Shown piece by piece: positions 20,985 to 32,116 of a stretch of DNA of 64,000 nt. The DNA lies in assembly GCF_001625305.1 (NCBI RefSeq), contig NW_017802480.1:799787-863786 (forward strand), written 5' to 3'. Each line of letters starts with the position of its first letter. The stretch's first letter is position 1. Both the position numbers and the translations under genes were made by a program. The stretch is from Branchiostoma belcheri. Taxonomy: Eukaryota; Chordata; Leptocardii; Amphioxiformes; Branchiostomatidae. The notes beneath the pieces are model-generated. The model saw only the letters and a program-made list of their open reading frames with translations, had not been told where the DNA came from and made no database searches.

Positions 20985-21109
20985 ACGGCATAAAGGTGGA
21001 AGAAAACCCTATGTGTGCGACCATAAAAACCGTGGGAACTCCGCTAGATTGTATAATACGCGCTTTACTGGGGAGAAAAGACACATAAAGCCAACGGCGA
21101 AACATTTGT
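20985..21109 (+). pseudogene. Decayed C2H2 zinc-finger fragment
   Basis: One frame reads KRHKGGRKPYVCD..., then RFTGEKRHIKP and stops. The pattern H-x-G-[GE]-[RK]-KPY-x-C followed about 20 residues later by FTGEK is what a finger plus TGEKP linker leaves after mutation. The second cysteine and the zinc-binding histidines are gone, and the frame is only about 40 codons. I see no intact finger and no neighbouring exon. It could be chance, so confidence is limited. Confidence 0.4.
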
Positions 21110-21139
21110 GATAAAGTTGCACAAATTGAATTTTCCGGA

Positions 21140-21700
21140 TGCGTGCCTGTGGTTTCTAAAATAATGGTTGAAAATTGTGGGAAGAATGTTCCAGAGGAGT
21201 TAGGTGGTCACACTACTTGTAATTCTGTTCACTCTACTTTGCCGATTCAACTTTTCAGAGCTCTTCCAAGAAATGCCCCAAATGAGATAAAATGTGGTAA
21301 AAATCAAAACAGGTTTCTAAAATAATGGTTAGAATTGTGTGAAGAATGTTCCAGATTAAATAGGTGGTCACGGTACTTATTTGTTTTATTCACATTTATT
21401 TTTCGAGGATTTGGCAAAAAGTTATAAAACTTATGTCAGCCCTCTCCTCACACATAAAAGGAAACAATAAAACAAAGTAATAATAATAATAACAATAAGA
21501 ACAAATGACAAAGGTACATAATGAGCTGGTGTACAAATCAAAATCAATGGACTAAATCAAACAAAACGTCCTGTCTGCAAAATAATTCTGTTCACTCTAT
21601 TTCTTCGAGGCCATTAATTTCTGAGGTCTTCCAAGAACTGCCCAAAATGAGAGAAAATGTAAAAAATCAAAACAGGAAAACACAAGTGGTAACATTACCT
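21140..21700. repeat. Diverged tandem repeat around AAATCAAAACAGG
   Basis: TTTCTAAAATAATGGTT occurs at about 21155 and 21311. AATTCTGTTCACTCTA, CTTCCAAGAA.TGCCC and AAATCAAAACAGG recur at about 21220-21312 and 21583-21676. No gene is supported. Confidence 0.5.
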
Positions 21701-23149
21701 GTGCTCGGTGACAATAGAAAGAATAGGACCTTTGACCTTTTGTGTACGTAACGTGTTCTGGCAAGAACACCTGTAAGGTCACTTGTAGAGGTCATAGCTA
21801 ACTCCTCAAAAGGGATTAAACTGTGTTGTTATTCTTAGGGGTGGGGGTTGTGCCTGTAAGTCTATGAAATATCTAGATTCTCTGATGAAAAATCTTAAAG
21901 ATTAAACAATGTTAGAATTTAAATCAGGTGTTTCACGTTTCAAAGTTTGAAAACCATAGAGGACATGCGTGCATGGCTGTTAAATGTTGTTAAGAAGTTG
22001 TTTTCCTTACATTTAGTGACGTAGGTTTGCGCTTTTCCTCGTTCCAACAGTAACAACTTTAATCACGCCTCGCCATGCTTTGTTTTGTCTATAGCCCCTC
22101 TCGTCATCTTAACAACAACAAAAGTGTGACGGGACGCTTTCTTAAGGGATTACAACTCTCCTGGTCTTATCCCGGGTTCTTAAAGACTTTGTTTGCGTTG
22201 TTCTTGAGGCAGCAAGTCACCTGTTCTCGCTGTACGCTTGTTCACGGAACCGTGTCTCCGGCTACGCACCGTTTCTTTACGTCCTAGTTCTTTTCTTTTG
22301 TTGTTAACGTTTGGACCCTGCACTGAACGTCGTCTGCAACTTCTGGTCCCGTGGAATCCGTTAAGTCGTGTTCGTTTCTTACATTTGGAGCTATGTCAAG
22401 TTCGTGCTGTAGCGAATCTGTCGCACACGTGTTGGCGGTGTGGAGTTGAGGGAGGCACTGTGAATGTAGCAGACAAACTTTCAGCGTACCGCAACAAAAC
22501 TGAAGGTATGTGTGTAGCACAACTGTCTGTCTGGCTCAACATAGGTATACAGTAAAGGCTTGATCACATATGTTGTACGATTGTCCTACGATCACAACCG
22601 GAGGGCATTCTAGAGTTAGTCGTACAGCTGTCGTGTCACGGAAAAGCCTGTCTTAGACAGGAAAAGCATGTCTTGTTGGCACTTGGTTCTGGAACAGCCT
22701 GCTCGAAAATTCTACGTTACCAAAACCGTGCGACCACCTACGACTTACGCTTGCTTTTTACGACAGAAGAAATGCATTTAAACTAGTCGACGACACTTAA
22801 GTTTTCAGACTGCCAAATGCAGCTGCGTTTTAGAGTTACAGCGAGGAGATTGGTTGCTATTTTCCCACGAGGTTTCTCGGGTTTGTATCGATTTTCAGAA
22901 GTCCTTACTTTTTAACCTCAGGTCACCCCTTGTGTGTGTGTCAGTGTGGCTGACGGGGTAGACCGCTCTCAGGCTGACCTTTAGTGTCTGTCAGAGCGAC
23001 GTTACGGTCCCCGCTAGACCCATTTTGGTGGCTGAGAGATAGCAGGAACTGGCCAAATCAGGGGAGGGTCTACATGGCGTTTTTCCGTGAGGCACAGCGA
23101 GCTATTTAAATGGTACCTGGCCCGTTCTAAATTCAACGTATCTGTACCT
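21701..23149. other. No gene seen over 1.4 kb
   Basis: The ORFs at 22075-22555 overlap in several frames without domain signals. About 22565-22760 contains TACGA/TCGTAC-rich sequence like that near 19030 and 38070. About 22935-23060 (TGTCAGTGTGGCTGACGGGG) resembles the unit of the 32.9-kb tandem repeat. Confidence 0.4.
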
Positions 23150-23320
23150 GTATAGCCGGTATAACCACCCTAAGCATCGCAGGCACGCGGCGCGGCGGCA
23201 GCTGGTTATATTACACCTAACGACCTGTTACACCTCTAACCTTTAAACATCTAATTCTAAGCACTGTTTAAAGCTATCTAGCGAGGATGCCCCTACTGTA
23301 CTTGGTGGCAGCGACTACAA
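23150..23320 (-). repeat. GC-rich dispersed repeat family D, copy 3 (inverted)
   Basis: Reverse complement of the 601 and 4005 elements: GTATAGCCGGTATAACCACC, CAGGCACGCGGCGCGGCGGC, GTTTAAAGCTATCTAG and ATGCCCCTACTGTACTT. Confidence 0.65.
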
Positions 23321-23934
23321 TAGATCTAGGGGAAACTAGTTCAACGTTAATTACTGTTATTATTCGTAAATCGTAATTGATCGTTTGAATTCAACAAAGT
23401 ACATTATTTGTCATCCTGAATCCAATCCATCTTTAATCGTTAAACGTTGCCACCCACCATAAATTTTAACGTTAAGCGTTGCCATGATCCCCCCATGCAG
23501 ACCCTCATGGGATGAACATTATACCCCACTGATGGCAGACCTGGTCATGACATATACCGTCTGTCTGCTCCGAGCGTCGGTAGTCTACATGAGACCGATT
23601 TGGTACGTCGCTGAGTAATAGCACAAATTGGCCAAATGGGACAGATATGTCACCATTATTGCATTGAGATGGCAGCCATGACTCCTTGGGTCGGCTCAAA
23701 GTCTAACCCCTGAGCAGATATTGGGGTGAAAGATCATCAGGTATTAACGTTAATTTTCTGACTCACTGTCGTATCTGCAGCTGACAGCCATTAATTTACC
23801 TCGGTAGCTGTCAGAAAATCCAAGCAGTCAGAAAACATGATATTCCACACCAGTGTCAGGTTAAACCCTAACTCGAGTTCTGGGAAATTGTTGATGCTGC
23901 AGCTAGCTTTATATTTTAATAGACCGTTTCTGGT
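23321..23934. other. No gene seen
   Basis: Short ORFs only. ATCCCCCCATGCAGACCCTC near 23490 is a fragment of the 32.9-kb repeat in inverse orientation. Confidence 0.35.
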
Positions 23935-24170
23935 CAAACACGTCGAACCCCATGTGTTATTTCGAACACGTCGAACCCTCTGTGCTATTTCGAACACGAC
24001 GAACCCCCGTTCTATTTCGAACACGTCGAACCACCTGTTCTATTTCGAACACGTCGAACCACCTGTTCTATTTCAAACACCTCCGTCCAAAATCCCGTCT
24101 CCAAAAGTTCGAAATAGAGGATCGACGTGTTCGAAATAGAACAGGAGGTTCGACGTGTTCGGTCAGGAAC
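23935..24170. repeat. CGAAC minisatellite, locus 2, with inverted arm
   Basis: About five units of the 27-bp TTCTATTTCGAACACGTCGA repeat lie in one orientation (23936-24080). About 35 bases later come inverted units (TCGACGTGTTCGAAATAGAA, 24121-24160). The opposing arms could form a hairpin. Same unit as 19395-19570. Confidence 0.75.
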
Positions 24171-24999
24171 AGTCTTTTGGGTTCACTTAAGAGAAAAAAC
24201 TCCTGTTCCAACCGTAATGAACTCCCCACTGATCCTGAGGAAGACAGGCGTGTTTACCCAGCTCTAATGATCCGGGAACGCTAACGAGCTCCCAATCAGT
24301 AGGTGAATAATAGGGGGAAACGACGGGGAGTGATATACTAGGACACCTTTGTAGTGACTGACTCTCGGCAGGTTGTGCCTTTGACTTTGAATAAAGTCAT
24401 TCTTGGCAGGCTGTGCTTTTGACTTTGAATAAAGTCACTTTTGATTGGTTGTGACTTTGAACATAGTTGTTGCAGCACCGTCAATTTTCCACTGAAGCAA
24501 AAATTGTTAAGGCTAAATAGAATGTGATTGCAAACTGAGTACATTCTTGGCATCGTACAAAATTCAGCGGTCTTGTTACGACTGGAAAAGGTTGTCTAAC
24601 ATCCTTCTTGGCAGTTTAAACATCATACTCTTAGGGCGACCTTCGACGAATGTGAACGCAGCATAACGGACATCACTGATTTTTATTAGCAGGCCACCTT
24701 AACCCCGTTCTATTAGGCCGCTCAGGTATTTATGTTATGTACGAATTTCACTGACAGCGACTGGCTCTGTTTAGCCTGAGGTCAAACCTCATACGTCAGG
24801 ACTTCACTCAGGTGGGAACATTCTGACATTGACGTTGACCCCGTTTCGTGGCTTTGACCTGTCGACGTCACTCATCCGATTTATGATAGAATTGCGGACA
24901 CGACCTGTGATACAGCTTACGGAGCTTTTTAACCCGAGTTAAGTCCTATCCAATCGTCCCAAGAATTAACTGGAGATTCTGAGAAATTGTTTGGCTGAC
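24171..24999. other. No gene seen; short duplicated motif
   Basis: TTGACTTTGAATAAAGTCA occurs at about 24382 and 24419. Otherwise nothing is supported. Confidence 0.4.
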
Positions 25000-26165
25000 T
25001 TAAAGGGAGTCAAAGGCAATTCGTAAATCCTTATCGGCTAAGTAACAGGCTCAAATTCATTTCAACCTCCCAAGACACAGTAATACGCAAAGAATTTCTT
25101 GTCCAATCGTCCAACGATGTGGAAGATTCTATTACTTACTAAAGTCGCCTTAACTTAAGATGAACCAAATGCAATTCTTAAGTGTCCTTATCGGCTAAGT
25201 AACAGGCTCAAGTCCATTTCAACCTCCCAAGACACAGCAATACGCAAGGAATTTCTTGTCCAATCGTCCAAAGAAGTGGGGATTCTATGACTTTCTTAGG
25301 CCTACTAAGATGAGTCGAAGGCGATTCTTAAGTACTTATTGGCTAAGTAATAGGCTCAAGTTGATTTCAACCTCCCAAGACACAGTTAAAGCAGGGAATT
25401 TCTTACTGAAGAAGCGGAGATTCCAAAAGACGTTGGAGGCTGAAAATGTGCCAAATGTGATTCTTGAATCCTTATCGGCTATTCAAAGTACCAGACTCAA
25501 GTCCAGTTCAACCTCCTAAGTCACAGTGAAAGGCAGAGAATTTCTTGTACAATTGCCAAAAAAGATTTCTTTTGAAGAAGCGGAGATTTCAATACGTTGT
25601 AGGCTTAAAACGTGTCAAAGATGCGTGATTTCCGAGTCGTTATCGGCTATTCGAAGTACCAGGCTCAAGTCCAGTTCAACCTCCCGCAAGTCTCAGTGAA
25701 AAGCAGGGAATTTCTTGTCCGATTGCCAAAAAAGACGCGGAGATTCCAAAAGACGTTGGAGGCTTAAAATGTGTGAAAGGTGATTCTTGAATCCTTATCG
25801 GCTATTTCAAAAGTATCAGGCTCAAGTCCAGTTCAACCTCCTAAGTCACAGTCAAAGCAGGGAATTTCTTGTCCGATTGCCAAAAAAAATTCTTATTGAA
25901 GAAGCGGAGATTTCAAGACGTTGTAGGCTTAAAACGTGTCAAAGGTGATTCTTGAATCCTTATCGGCTATTTCAAGTATCAGGCTCAAGTCCAGTTCAAC
26001 CTCCCAAGTCACAGTGAAAGCTGGGAATTTCTTGTCCGATTGCCAAAGGTAGCAGAGATTCTAAGACTTTGTAAGGCAGGCTTACGACGTGCCAAAGGTG
26101 ATTCTTGACTCCTTATCGGCTAAGGAGTAGGCTCAAGTCGTCTTCAACCTCCCAAGACGTATAAA
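25000..26165. repeat. Tandem repeat, about nine units of 120-190 bp
   Basis: Blocks CTTATCGGCTA, GGCTCAAGTCCAGTTCAACC, TCCCAAG.CACAGT, GCAGGGAATTTCTTGTCC, GATTGCCAAA, GAAGCGGAGATT and GTGCCAAAGGTGATTCTTGA recur in order from 25020 to the end. Early units use GTCCATTTCAACCTCC and later ones GTCCAGTTCAACCTCC, so there are two sub-families. The 87-codon ORF at 25256-25519 is inside it. Confidence 0.85.
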
Positions 26166-27424
26166 ACCTTGGCATACATCTCGACTTAAAACGTGGCCCT
26201 ACTCAGAGATTTCGCTGCCCCCGGTAGACCTCACCATAGATCACCAGCCTAGCCGCAAACACACACGTATAGTTGGTTCAATACTGGCCGCATGGATGGC
26301 AATGAATGCCAATGAAACCGCTGAGGTGGAAGTGTGTTTTAAAGGTCCACTGGTCATGACTGAGCGTCGACCTAGCGGTAGCAATCTTTCTTACTAGAAT
26401 TACTTTTGCTTCGTGTGTAACAGGGCGATTTTGAAGCTTCGGTGCTTGTATGGGTGTGTGTGGGAGGGGTGGGTAGCAGGGTCGCAAAGAGAGGGAAGGA
26501 CATAGGACTTTCTTCGGTTTCTATTGAATTCTGTACGTAATTTGCCACATACATATATTCTGTACGTAATTTGCCGCATATATATATTCTGTACGTAGGA
26601 TGAAGTTATCCGTACATGTTTTTAACTTTGTTAGATCTTTAGTTGTAGAAGACCATACAAAAGTCCCGGTACTTTTTGTTGTGTCAATAAAGAATCTCTA
26701 TTCTAATCTTCGGCTTTCACTGAGACTCAAAACACATCTTTAAGAACGAGGGGGGCGGAGAGTTTTGGGGTTTAAAGTAAATGTTTGTGTTTCGGATTTC
26801 GCGGTAAGGCACTTAGCACGTTCCTATTTATACCTGCTTAACTTTGCTTTTGTTTGGGGAGGGGGGCGAGGTCACCTTGAACTTTTTTTTATCGAACGTT
26901 CCATGTCAAGGTCACGGTCACCTTGTAAAAACCCTCCCCAAACTTCTACGGACTTGGACTTGAGAAAAATGTATCTTTGAGATAAAATAAGGTATTATGT
27001 GTAGAAAGTATACGTAGTATCAATTTTCTTAATCTAGAACTGCTTATCATAACGTTTTGTATTATGTATTTTTAATCTTCAAGTACATGGTTGGACACGT
27101 TTTCTGACTACAACATTTACCTGACACACAACAATTATCTGCTTGGATATTATAAGCAGGAAACACTGAAAGGTTTCCATTATAGTTAGTCTAATGTAAA
27201 ATAGACTGAGACGTGAATAGCTTTACGATTAGCTGCTACGGACTGTTTCTTGCATTCACGTGCGCTTCCGTCGGCACACATACCCGTACAATGGCCACAC
27301 CACTGCTGGCTGTTCCACTCAAGAGCCGATATAAATCACTATGTCACGGCGTGTGTTTGGGTTGTAGGTTTATCCGTAGAGACATCACAAGCTTTGTTAA
27401 GGATTACCTATTACTCAGTATTAG
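26166..27424. other. No gene seen
   Basis: At 26529-26605 TTCTGTACGTAATTTGCC + ACATACATATA is tandemly repeated (two to three units). The ORF at 26765-26980 has no domain. Confidence 0.4.
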
Positions 27425-27680
27425 TTCCTTGTCTTTTTTTTCTTCTAACTTCGGCTAAATGGGCTATATTTACTCTGGTGGCCCCTTTGTCTGTTAGTTT
27501 GTCCGTGGGTTTGTGCAATGACAAAAGATTCAATGGATTTCTATATTCCTTGTTTGTTCCTTGTCTTTTTTTTTTACTTCTATCTTCAACCAAAGAGGCT
27601 ATATTTACCCTGGTGGCCCCTTTGTCTGTTAGTTTGTCCGTGGGTTTGTGCAATGACAAAAGATTCAATGGATTAACTAT
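27425..27680. repeat. Two-unit tandem repeat, 135-bp period
   Basis: CTCTGGTGGCCCCTTTGTCT, GTTAGTTTGTCCGTGGGTTT and GTGCAATGACAAAAGATTCA occur twice with very few differences. The period is divisible by 3, which is why a 180-codon ORF (27250-27792) stays open across it. Confidence 0.8.
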
Positions 27681-27871
27681 GTTTCTATTTGTTGTTCTTG
27701 TTGGTAACCCAGAATTGGTCTATATAGGAAGGACTGACTTTATTGGCCTGACTCCAATGGCCAATTATTCTACCTATCTGGCTAAATTTTAATGTTTTTT
27801 TTAACCCGCAGTGTTAGTCTAATGGAGACTAGCCTCACCACCTTTTCTGAAAATTCTTCAGCGTCACAGAA

Positions 27872-27998
27872 AATTAACGTTGATGAAAGGTAGTGGATGG
27901 TACCTGAAACGTCTGACCGTTTCCAAAATCATATCCAATTGCTTGAGTAACTGCGTTTTGGCGTATCTTATTACCTGGATGTGTAACCTTCACCGACG
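27872..27998. mobile_element. Family I element fragment, copy 3
   Basis: GATGAAAGGTAGTGGATGGT, ACCTGAAACGTCTGACCGTT, TCCAAAATCATATCCAATTG and CTTGAGTAACTGCGTTTTGG match the right half of 17915-18105. The left arm is absent. Confidence 0.65.
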
Positions 27999-28567
27999 TA
28001 GCCTCACTAGTGCCCAAACACCACTAGGTCCCTCTCTGTGTGCGTTCCATGCTCCCTACAGACCGTGTGTGCTCAGTGCTTTACCTAAGCGGATATCACG
28101 ACAGTCGCAATTGTCTCCAACTCCTGACACCTGAACGGCGGGGCGTACAAAAATGTCACACGTCAGAACGTGGGTAGAATGGAATTGTAGCGGTGACAGG
28201 GTACAAGAAAGGCAAATGTCGTCCGCTCAATGCGATGTTTTCCCTCTGTTTTTGTTCCCCTCGGTTGACTTAGGACGACACAAATCCCGTTTTAATTGGA
28301 TTACTTGTTGTTCACCTCATCGCTAAGGTCGGGAACAATTCTGTTTAATCAGAGATTATTGCAACATGATACGCTAGAATGGGTTTATTAGATTCCGATC
28401 TGGGTACGGGAGGAATACACAATTACGTAAGAAGGTGCATGGGAAGAGCTTATCCCCAAGCAGATGTTGGGATGAAAAAATCGTGGCGTTTTCTGGCAGC
28501 CCTTTTTATGACACCCCATCCCTCTAGCCTCTTGGTTTGAGGCTAGAATGAAATTGTTTTAAGTACT
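27999..28567. other. No gene seen
   Basis: No supported ORF or repeat. Confidence 0.4.
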
Positions 28568-28741
28568 TAGTAAATACACACAGGGGCAGACACACGAAAA
28601 CACAAGCACACAGCCTCATACACACATACACAGCCACACACACATACACACACAATGCAAACATAAAACACACACGCACACACATATACACATTCTCATT
28701 TCTCACTCACTCACTCTCTCACTCAAGTACGCACTAACTCA

Positions 28742-28781
<40 letters not shown>

Positions 28782-28847
28782 GTACACATAATATCCACAG
28801 GCATACACATACAGTCTCGCCCACCCACTCGCTCAATCGCTCACTCA

Positions 28848-28878
<31 letters not shown>

Positions 28879-28890
28879 TCACTCACTCAC
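28568..28890. repeat. CA/CACT microsatellite tract
   Basis: Interrupted (AC)n with a pure stretch of about 18 units at 28744-28779, plus CACT and TC repeats (28836-28895). Confidence 0.9.
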
Positions 28891-29830
28891 TAGTCACTCA
28901 CACAGAATACTCCCTTGTCTACCCTTCCCCATAAAAAGGAGCCACCCGGTCCCTTTACTGATAAGACCTTTTATCGCCTCTCGTGTGTCCGCTAACACGC
29001 CTGTCAACACGGCACCAGTCTACAGCCGTGCTGAGATGACAGTCTGTCCACTGGGGGAAACACTGGCACGACAAAGGCCTGGTTCATGCTCACTTAGCCT
29101 CAGTGTTGTGTAAAGGGACAGGGAGTGTAGACAAAGCAAGCGTAGAGTGAGTTGCACTTTTATGTACTACAGAACAAGAGCTTTCTTTCTCAGTTACAGT
29201 TGATTTTCCAAAACTAGACGAGGAAAAGCATGTTTAGGGCAAGCGGTGAGTGAGTTGTACTTCCATCTACTACAGTTTTATAGAACAGGCGTTCTTTCTA
29301 TTACGGTGGACATTTCAAAATCAGAAGAGGGAAAACATGTTGACAAAGCAGGCGTTGAGATAGTTAGTTGTGCGTTCAACTAGTACAATCAAAAGAGGTG
29401 GACTATTTTACTTATTTACGGTGCGAGACTTGTGCGAATTGTATATATAATGTACGTGTAATGTACTGTATATGCTGCAACGCAGAAAAAATATTTGCGC
29501 AAGGGGGTATTGGCACTTGACACAATAGCGGACAATTAATCAATAAAGCAGTCTACATTCGAATGATTGAACTTTTTTTTCTTATTATCAAAAGAAAGAA
29601 GCCAGTAATTGGCAAGTTTTCGATGCGAAAATTATCTTACTGACACACGAGAAAAGTGGGTTTACGTTAACCACATGCTCCCCCTTGCGACCATACTTAA
29701 AACGACATAAGGAGCATTTTCACCTCCAAATTCCGCAAAAAAATTCAAAATTGCTTAATTCCGCACAACTAAACACGTAATCGTGAAGAAAACTTGCTAA
29801 AATTGATTTTCTAATTCGTAAAAAGAAAAG
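28891..29830. other. No gene seen
   Basis: A/T-rich; no ORF of note. A segment around AAAGCAAGCGTAGAGTGAGTTG (about 29135) is loosely repeated at about 29240 and 29350. Confidence 0.4.
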
Positions 29831-29833
29831 TGC

Positions 29834-29837
29834 AAAA
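29834..29837 (-). terminator. Pol III terminator of the first tRNA-Lys
   Basis: On the minus strand a TTTT run lies five bases past the tRNA 3' end, the usual Pol III stop. The second tRNA gene has the same arrangement. Confidence 0.6.
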
Positions 29838-29842
29838 CTTTC

Positions 29843-29939
29843 CGCCCGATAGGGGACTTGAACCCCTGACCCTCAGGTTACCATATCCCGTGGCAAGGCT
29901 TTTAAAAGCCTGATGCTCTACCGACTGAGCTAACCGGGC
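29843..29939 (-). tRNA. tRNA-Lys (anticodon TTT) with a 24-nt intron
   Basis: Read on the minus strand, all arms fold. The acceptor is GCCCGGT/ATCGGGC (one G-T pair), the D stem GCTC/GAGC, the anticodon stem TCAGG/CCTGA and the T arm AGGGG-TTCAAGT-CCCCT, with discriminator G as in tRNA-Lys. The anticodon loop is C-T-TTT-A, then 24 extra bases (29879-29902), then A. That places the insertion exactly at the canonical position 37/38. Removing it leaves 73 nt. The third intron base from its 3' end is G, able to make the A-I pair with C32 that the eukaryotic tRNA splicing endonuclease uses. The internal A box (TAGCTCAGTCGG) and B box (GGTTCAAGTCC) are intact, and a TTTT run follows. Confidence 0.92.
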
Positions 29940-31019
29940 GACTTGTCTGCCTGGTTGGTTCCAGCGTATATAGCCTTATAGCGTACGTAACATCTTAATT
30001 GAAATGTCTAGTTTAACATTTTTGTTGCTGAAATCTGAATTTACTGGAGGTTTTTGTGCGTAAAAAGGTGTTAGTACATCGGTCGATCTGAAACAAGCGG
30101 ACAGTATGTGTTGTCATAGCTAGAGAAGTCTCGTATTTCGCTTAGTCACCCTCCCCCTTTTCTACGGTTTCACGCCACAAAATATCGCTTGCAAACGCTA
30201 TGTACGGTCATGTCAGCCCACAGACTTGCAAAATGTAGGAACTAGATGTCATATAGAACGAGAGGAACGCAAAAAAAAGGCATAGAATGAGAAATAAACG
30301 CAGAAAAGGGAAAGGTTGTCCTACCACAAGCCAACTACTAGTATCCAGGATTAGCGACCTCTAGCGATAGTAAGCTGTACTGCCTTACGTTAACGTTACC
30401 AATTTTAGCGGCGAAGACTGAGTCCATCTGTACTGTAAGATTATGAAAATAAAAAGCAATCTTGCCTCTCAAAGGATCTTGAAACAGTCCGAAAGACAGT
30501 TTTTGGGCACGGGACTGTCAGAAAACAACGCATAAGATATGCAGCAAAAACCACAGTGAAATACTCCAGTTGTATAAGTTGTATACACACTGAACTTATG
30601 AGGCTATTAACAAGAATGCAATCAACATTCATAGAGAGGTAACGTTATCTCGTATGTTATCTATCCCCTTGCCATATATAAGTCCCTGTAGCTTATAAGT
30701 CTTAAGGACGTGATGCCTTTGTCTAGACTTAACTATGAATAATAAATAGCACTAAAATAAAACATAAGTCTTACCTTGGTGCAATGCCTTTGATGATCCT
30801 GTTATAGCATAAATTTGGTCTTGTTTGTAGTTCCATGTCCATATCGCTTGTCGCTCTAGTTCACATTTCATTGGTGATCTCTGAGGGAAAAAGCCGTCCG
30901 TCACACGTCATTCGCAGACGACAGGTTTATGCGCCCTAGTTACCAGGTCACGTGGTTAGCCAGGGTTCGATGGAATGACCAGATAGCATAGCTTCGCATT
31001 GAAGCAGTAATATATCATG
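29940..31019. other. No gene seen
   Basis: Spacer between the tRNA-Lys gene and the MITE cluster; ORFs are short. No other tRNA found. Confidence 0.4.
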
Positions 31020-31207
31020 TAGCCTCCGTAGCAGGCTTGTAGAACTGGGGGTTTGATGGTCTTCGGCTGTTTTCTGATTAGCCAAACGAGGGTAATTCAA
31101 CCAGGTCGGCTATGTTGTCTATATGCAATCAGAAAATAGCACATAAAAGCTCCCAAAGACCCTGAAGACCCCCCAAACCCCCAGTTTTTGGCATGCTATG
31201 GAGGCTA
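31020..31207. mobile_element. MITE family B, copy 2 (inverted)
   Basis: Begins TAGCCTCCGTAGCAGGCTTG and ends GCATGCTATGGAGGCTA. The flanks ATATATCATG (left) and, after one extra C, ATATATCATG (right) are a target-site-like duplication. Confidence 0.85.
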
Positions 31208-31496
31208 CATATATCATGTCAGTAGGGACTTGTTGTGGTATGTGAGTAAAAATAAACTAGAAATACGATAGCATCGGATAGACTGTGTTTTCCCTTTGAG
31301 GTGAATGCGTTCCAGAATTCTGACTGGAAATTTACGTGACATATTTATGATATGGGCTATGGTTAACGATGCATACACTGTGGGAACACAGTAAAAAAAA
31401 GAGACACACACAGGCCTTTGCCCTTTTGCAACTGATGGAAGCTTAGATTATACTTGCCTTGGAAAGAAGGAATTGTCCATGATTTCATAAACACAA
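31208..31496. other. Spacer, nothing recognised
   Basis: A 65-codon minus ORF without features. Confidence 0.35.
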
Positions 31497-31649
31497 TAGC
31501 CTCTACCAGGCTTCGAAAGCGACTGGAAAGAGTACGAGTGGAAATTGGCCAAATAGACAGATACTATAGCTAGAAATGCCAGGGGAGTTATCTGTCTATT
31601 TGGCCAATTTCTACTCTTTCCAGCCGCTTCCGAAGCCTGTCATAGGCTA
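31497..31649. mobile_element. MITE family A, copy 5, with perfect 8-bp target duplication
   Basis: TAGCCTCTACCAGGCTTCGA...TGTCATAGGCTA, flanked by AAACACAA at 31489-31496 and again at 31650-31657. An 8-bp duplication and TAG...CTA ends fit the hAT superfamily. The inner core is shortened to CCAGGGGAGTT. Confidence 0.85.
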
Positions 31650-31940
31650 AAACACAATTAGTACAACTTTCAATATACAACTTCATCACATTCTGGCCTT
31701 TAAAAATCACTATTCAAAGCGAAGTATATCTTTTATAGCAGCGACGTTCAAAAAATTATCCTGTTTTACAAAGGCTATATAAAAATCGACTACAACTTCG
31801 GCAGTCGCATGATATGGGGCGTCAATAAGATTAGAAATGAGGTCAAAGAGGTCCAAACATTTTGTTTACATTACGTCTAAACACATAACTGATAAACCCT
31901 CTTTAAAATAAATGACTGTTTAAAACAGTTTGTCCTGTCT
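31650..31940. other. Spacer, nothing recognised
   Basis: No ORF or repeat supported. Confidence 0.35.
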
Positions 31941-31944
31941 AAAA
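31941..31944 (-). terminator. Pol III terminator of the second tRNA-Lys
   Basis: A TTTT run on the minus strand, five bases after the tRNA 3' end. Confidence 0.6.
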
Positions 31945-31949
31945 GTTTT

Positions 31950-32036
31950 CGCCCGATAGGGGACTTGAACCCCTGGCCCTCAGATCGCCACATGCTGCTT
32001 AAAAGTCTGATGCTCTACCGACTGAGCTAACCGGGC
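31950..32036 (-). tRNA. tRNA-Lys (anticodon TTT) with a 14-nt intron
   Basis: Same acceptor, D and T arms and discriminator as the gene 2 kb away. The anticodon stem is TCAGA/TCTGA, a classical Lys stem. The loop C-T-TTT-A is followed by 14 extra bases (31986-31999), then A, again at position 37/38. The mature length is 73 nt. The intron has G at its third-last position, compatible with the C32 A-I pair. Its intron sequence is unrelated to that of the other gene, while the exons differ at only a few sites (anticodon stem and variable loop). Confidence 0.92.
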
Positions 32037-32116
32037 GCTCATGCCGGTATTGTTGTCTTTTCAAAGTCCATTCCTGTTTAACTGGTTCGCCTATTGTTCT
32101 CCGTAGTACCGAATAA

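Noticed and set aside
25000-26165. CRISPR-like regular array
   Set aside because: Units are 120-190 bp and the whole unit repeats; there are no short identical repeats with unique spacers, and the genome is eukaryotic.
27250-27792. 180-codon plus-strand ORF with hydrophobic stretches
   Set aside because: It spans a 135-bp tandem duplication whose period is a multiple of three; the opposite strand is also open, and there is no domain or splice context.
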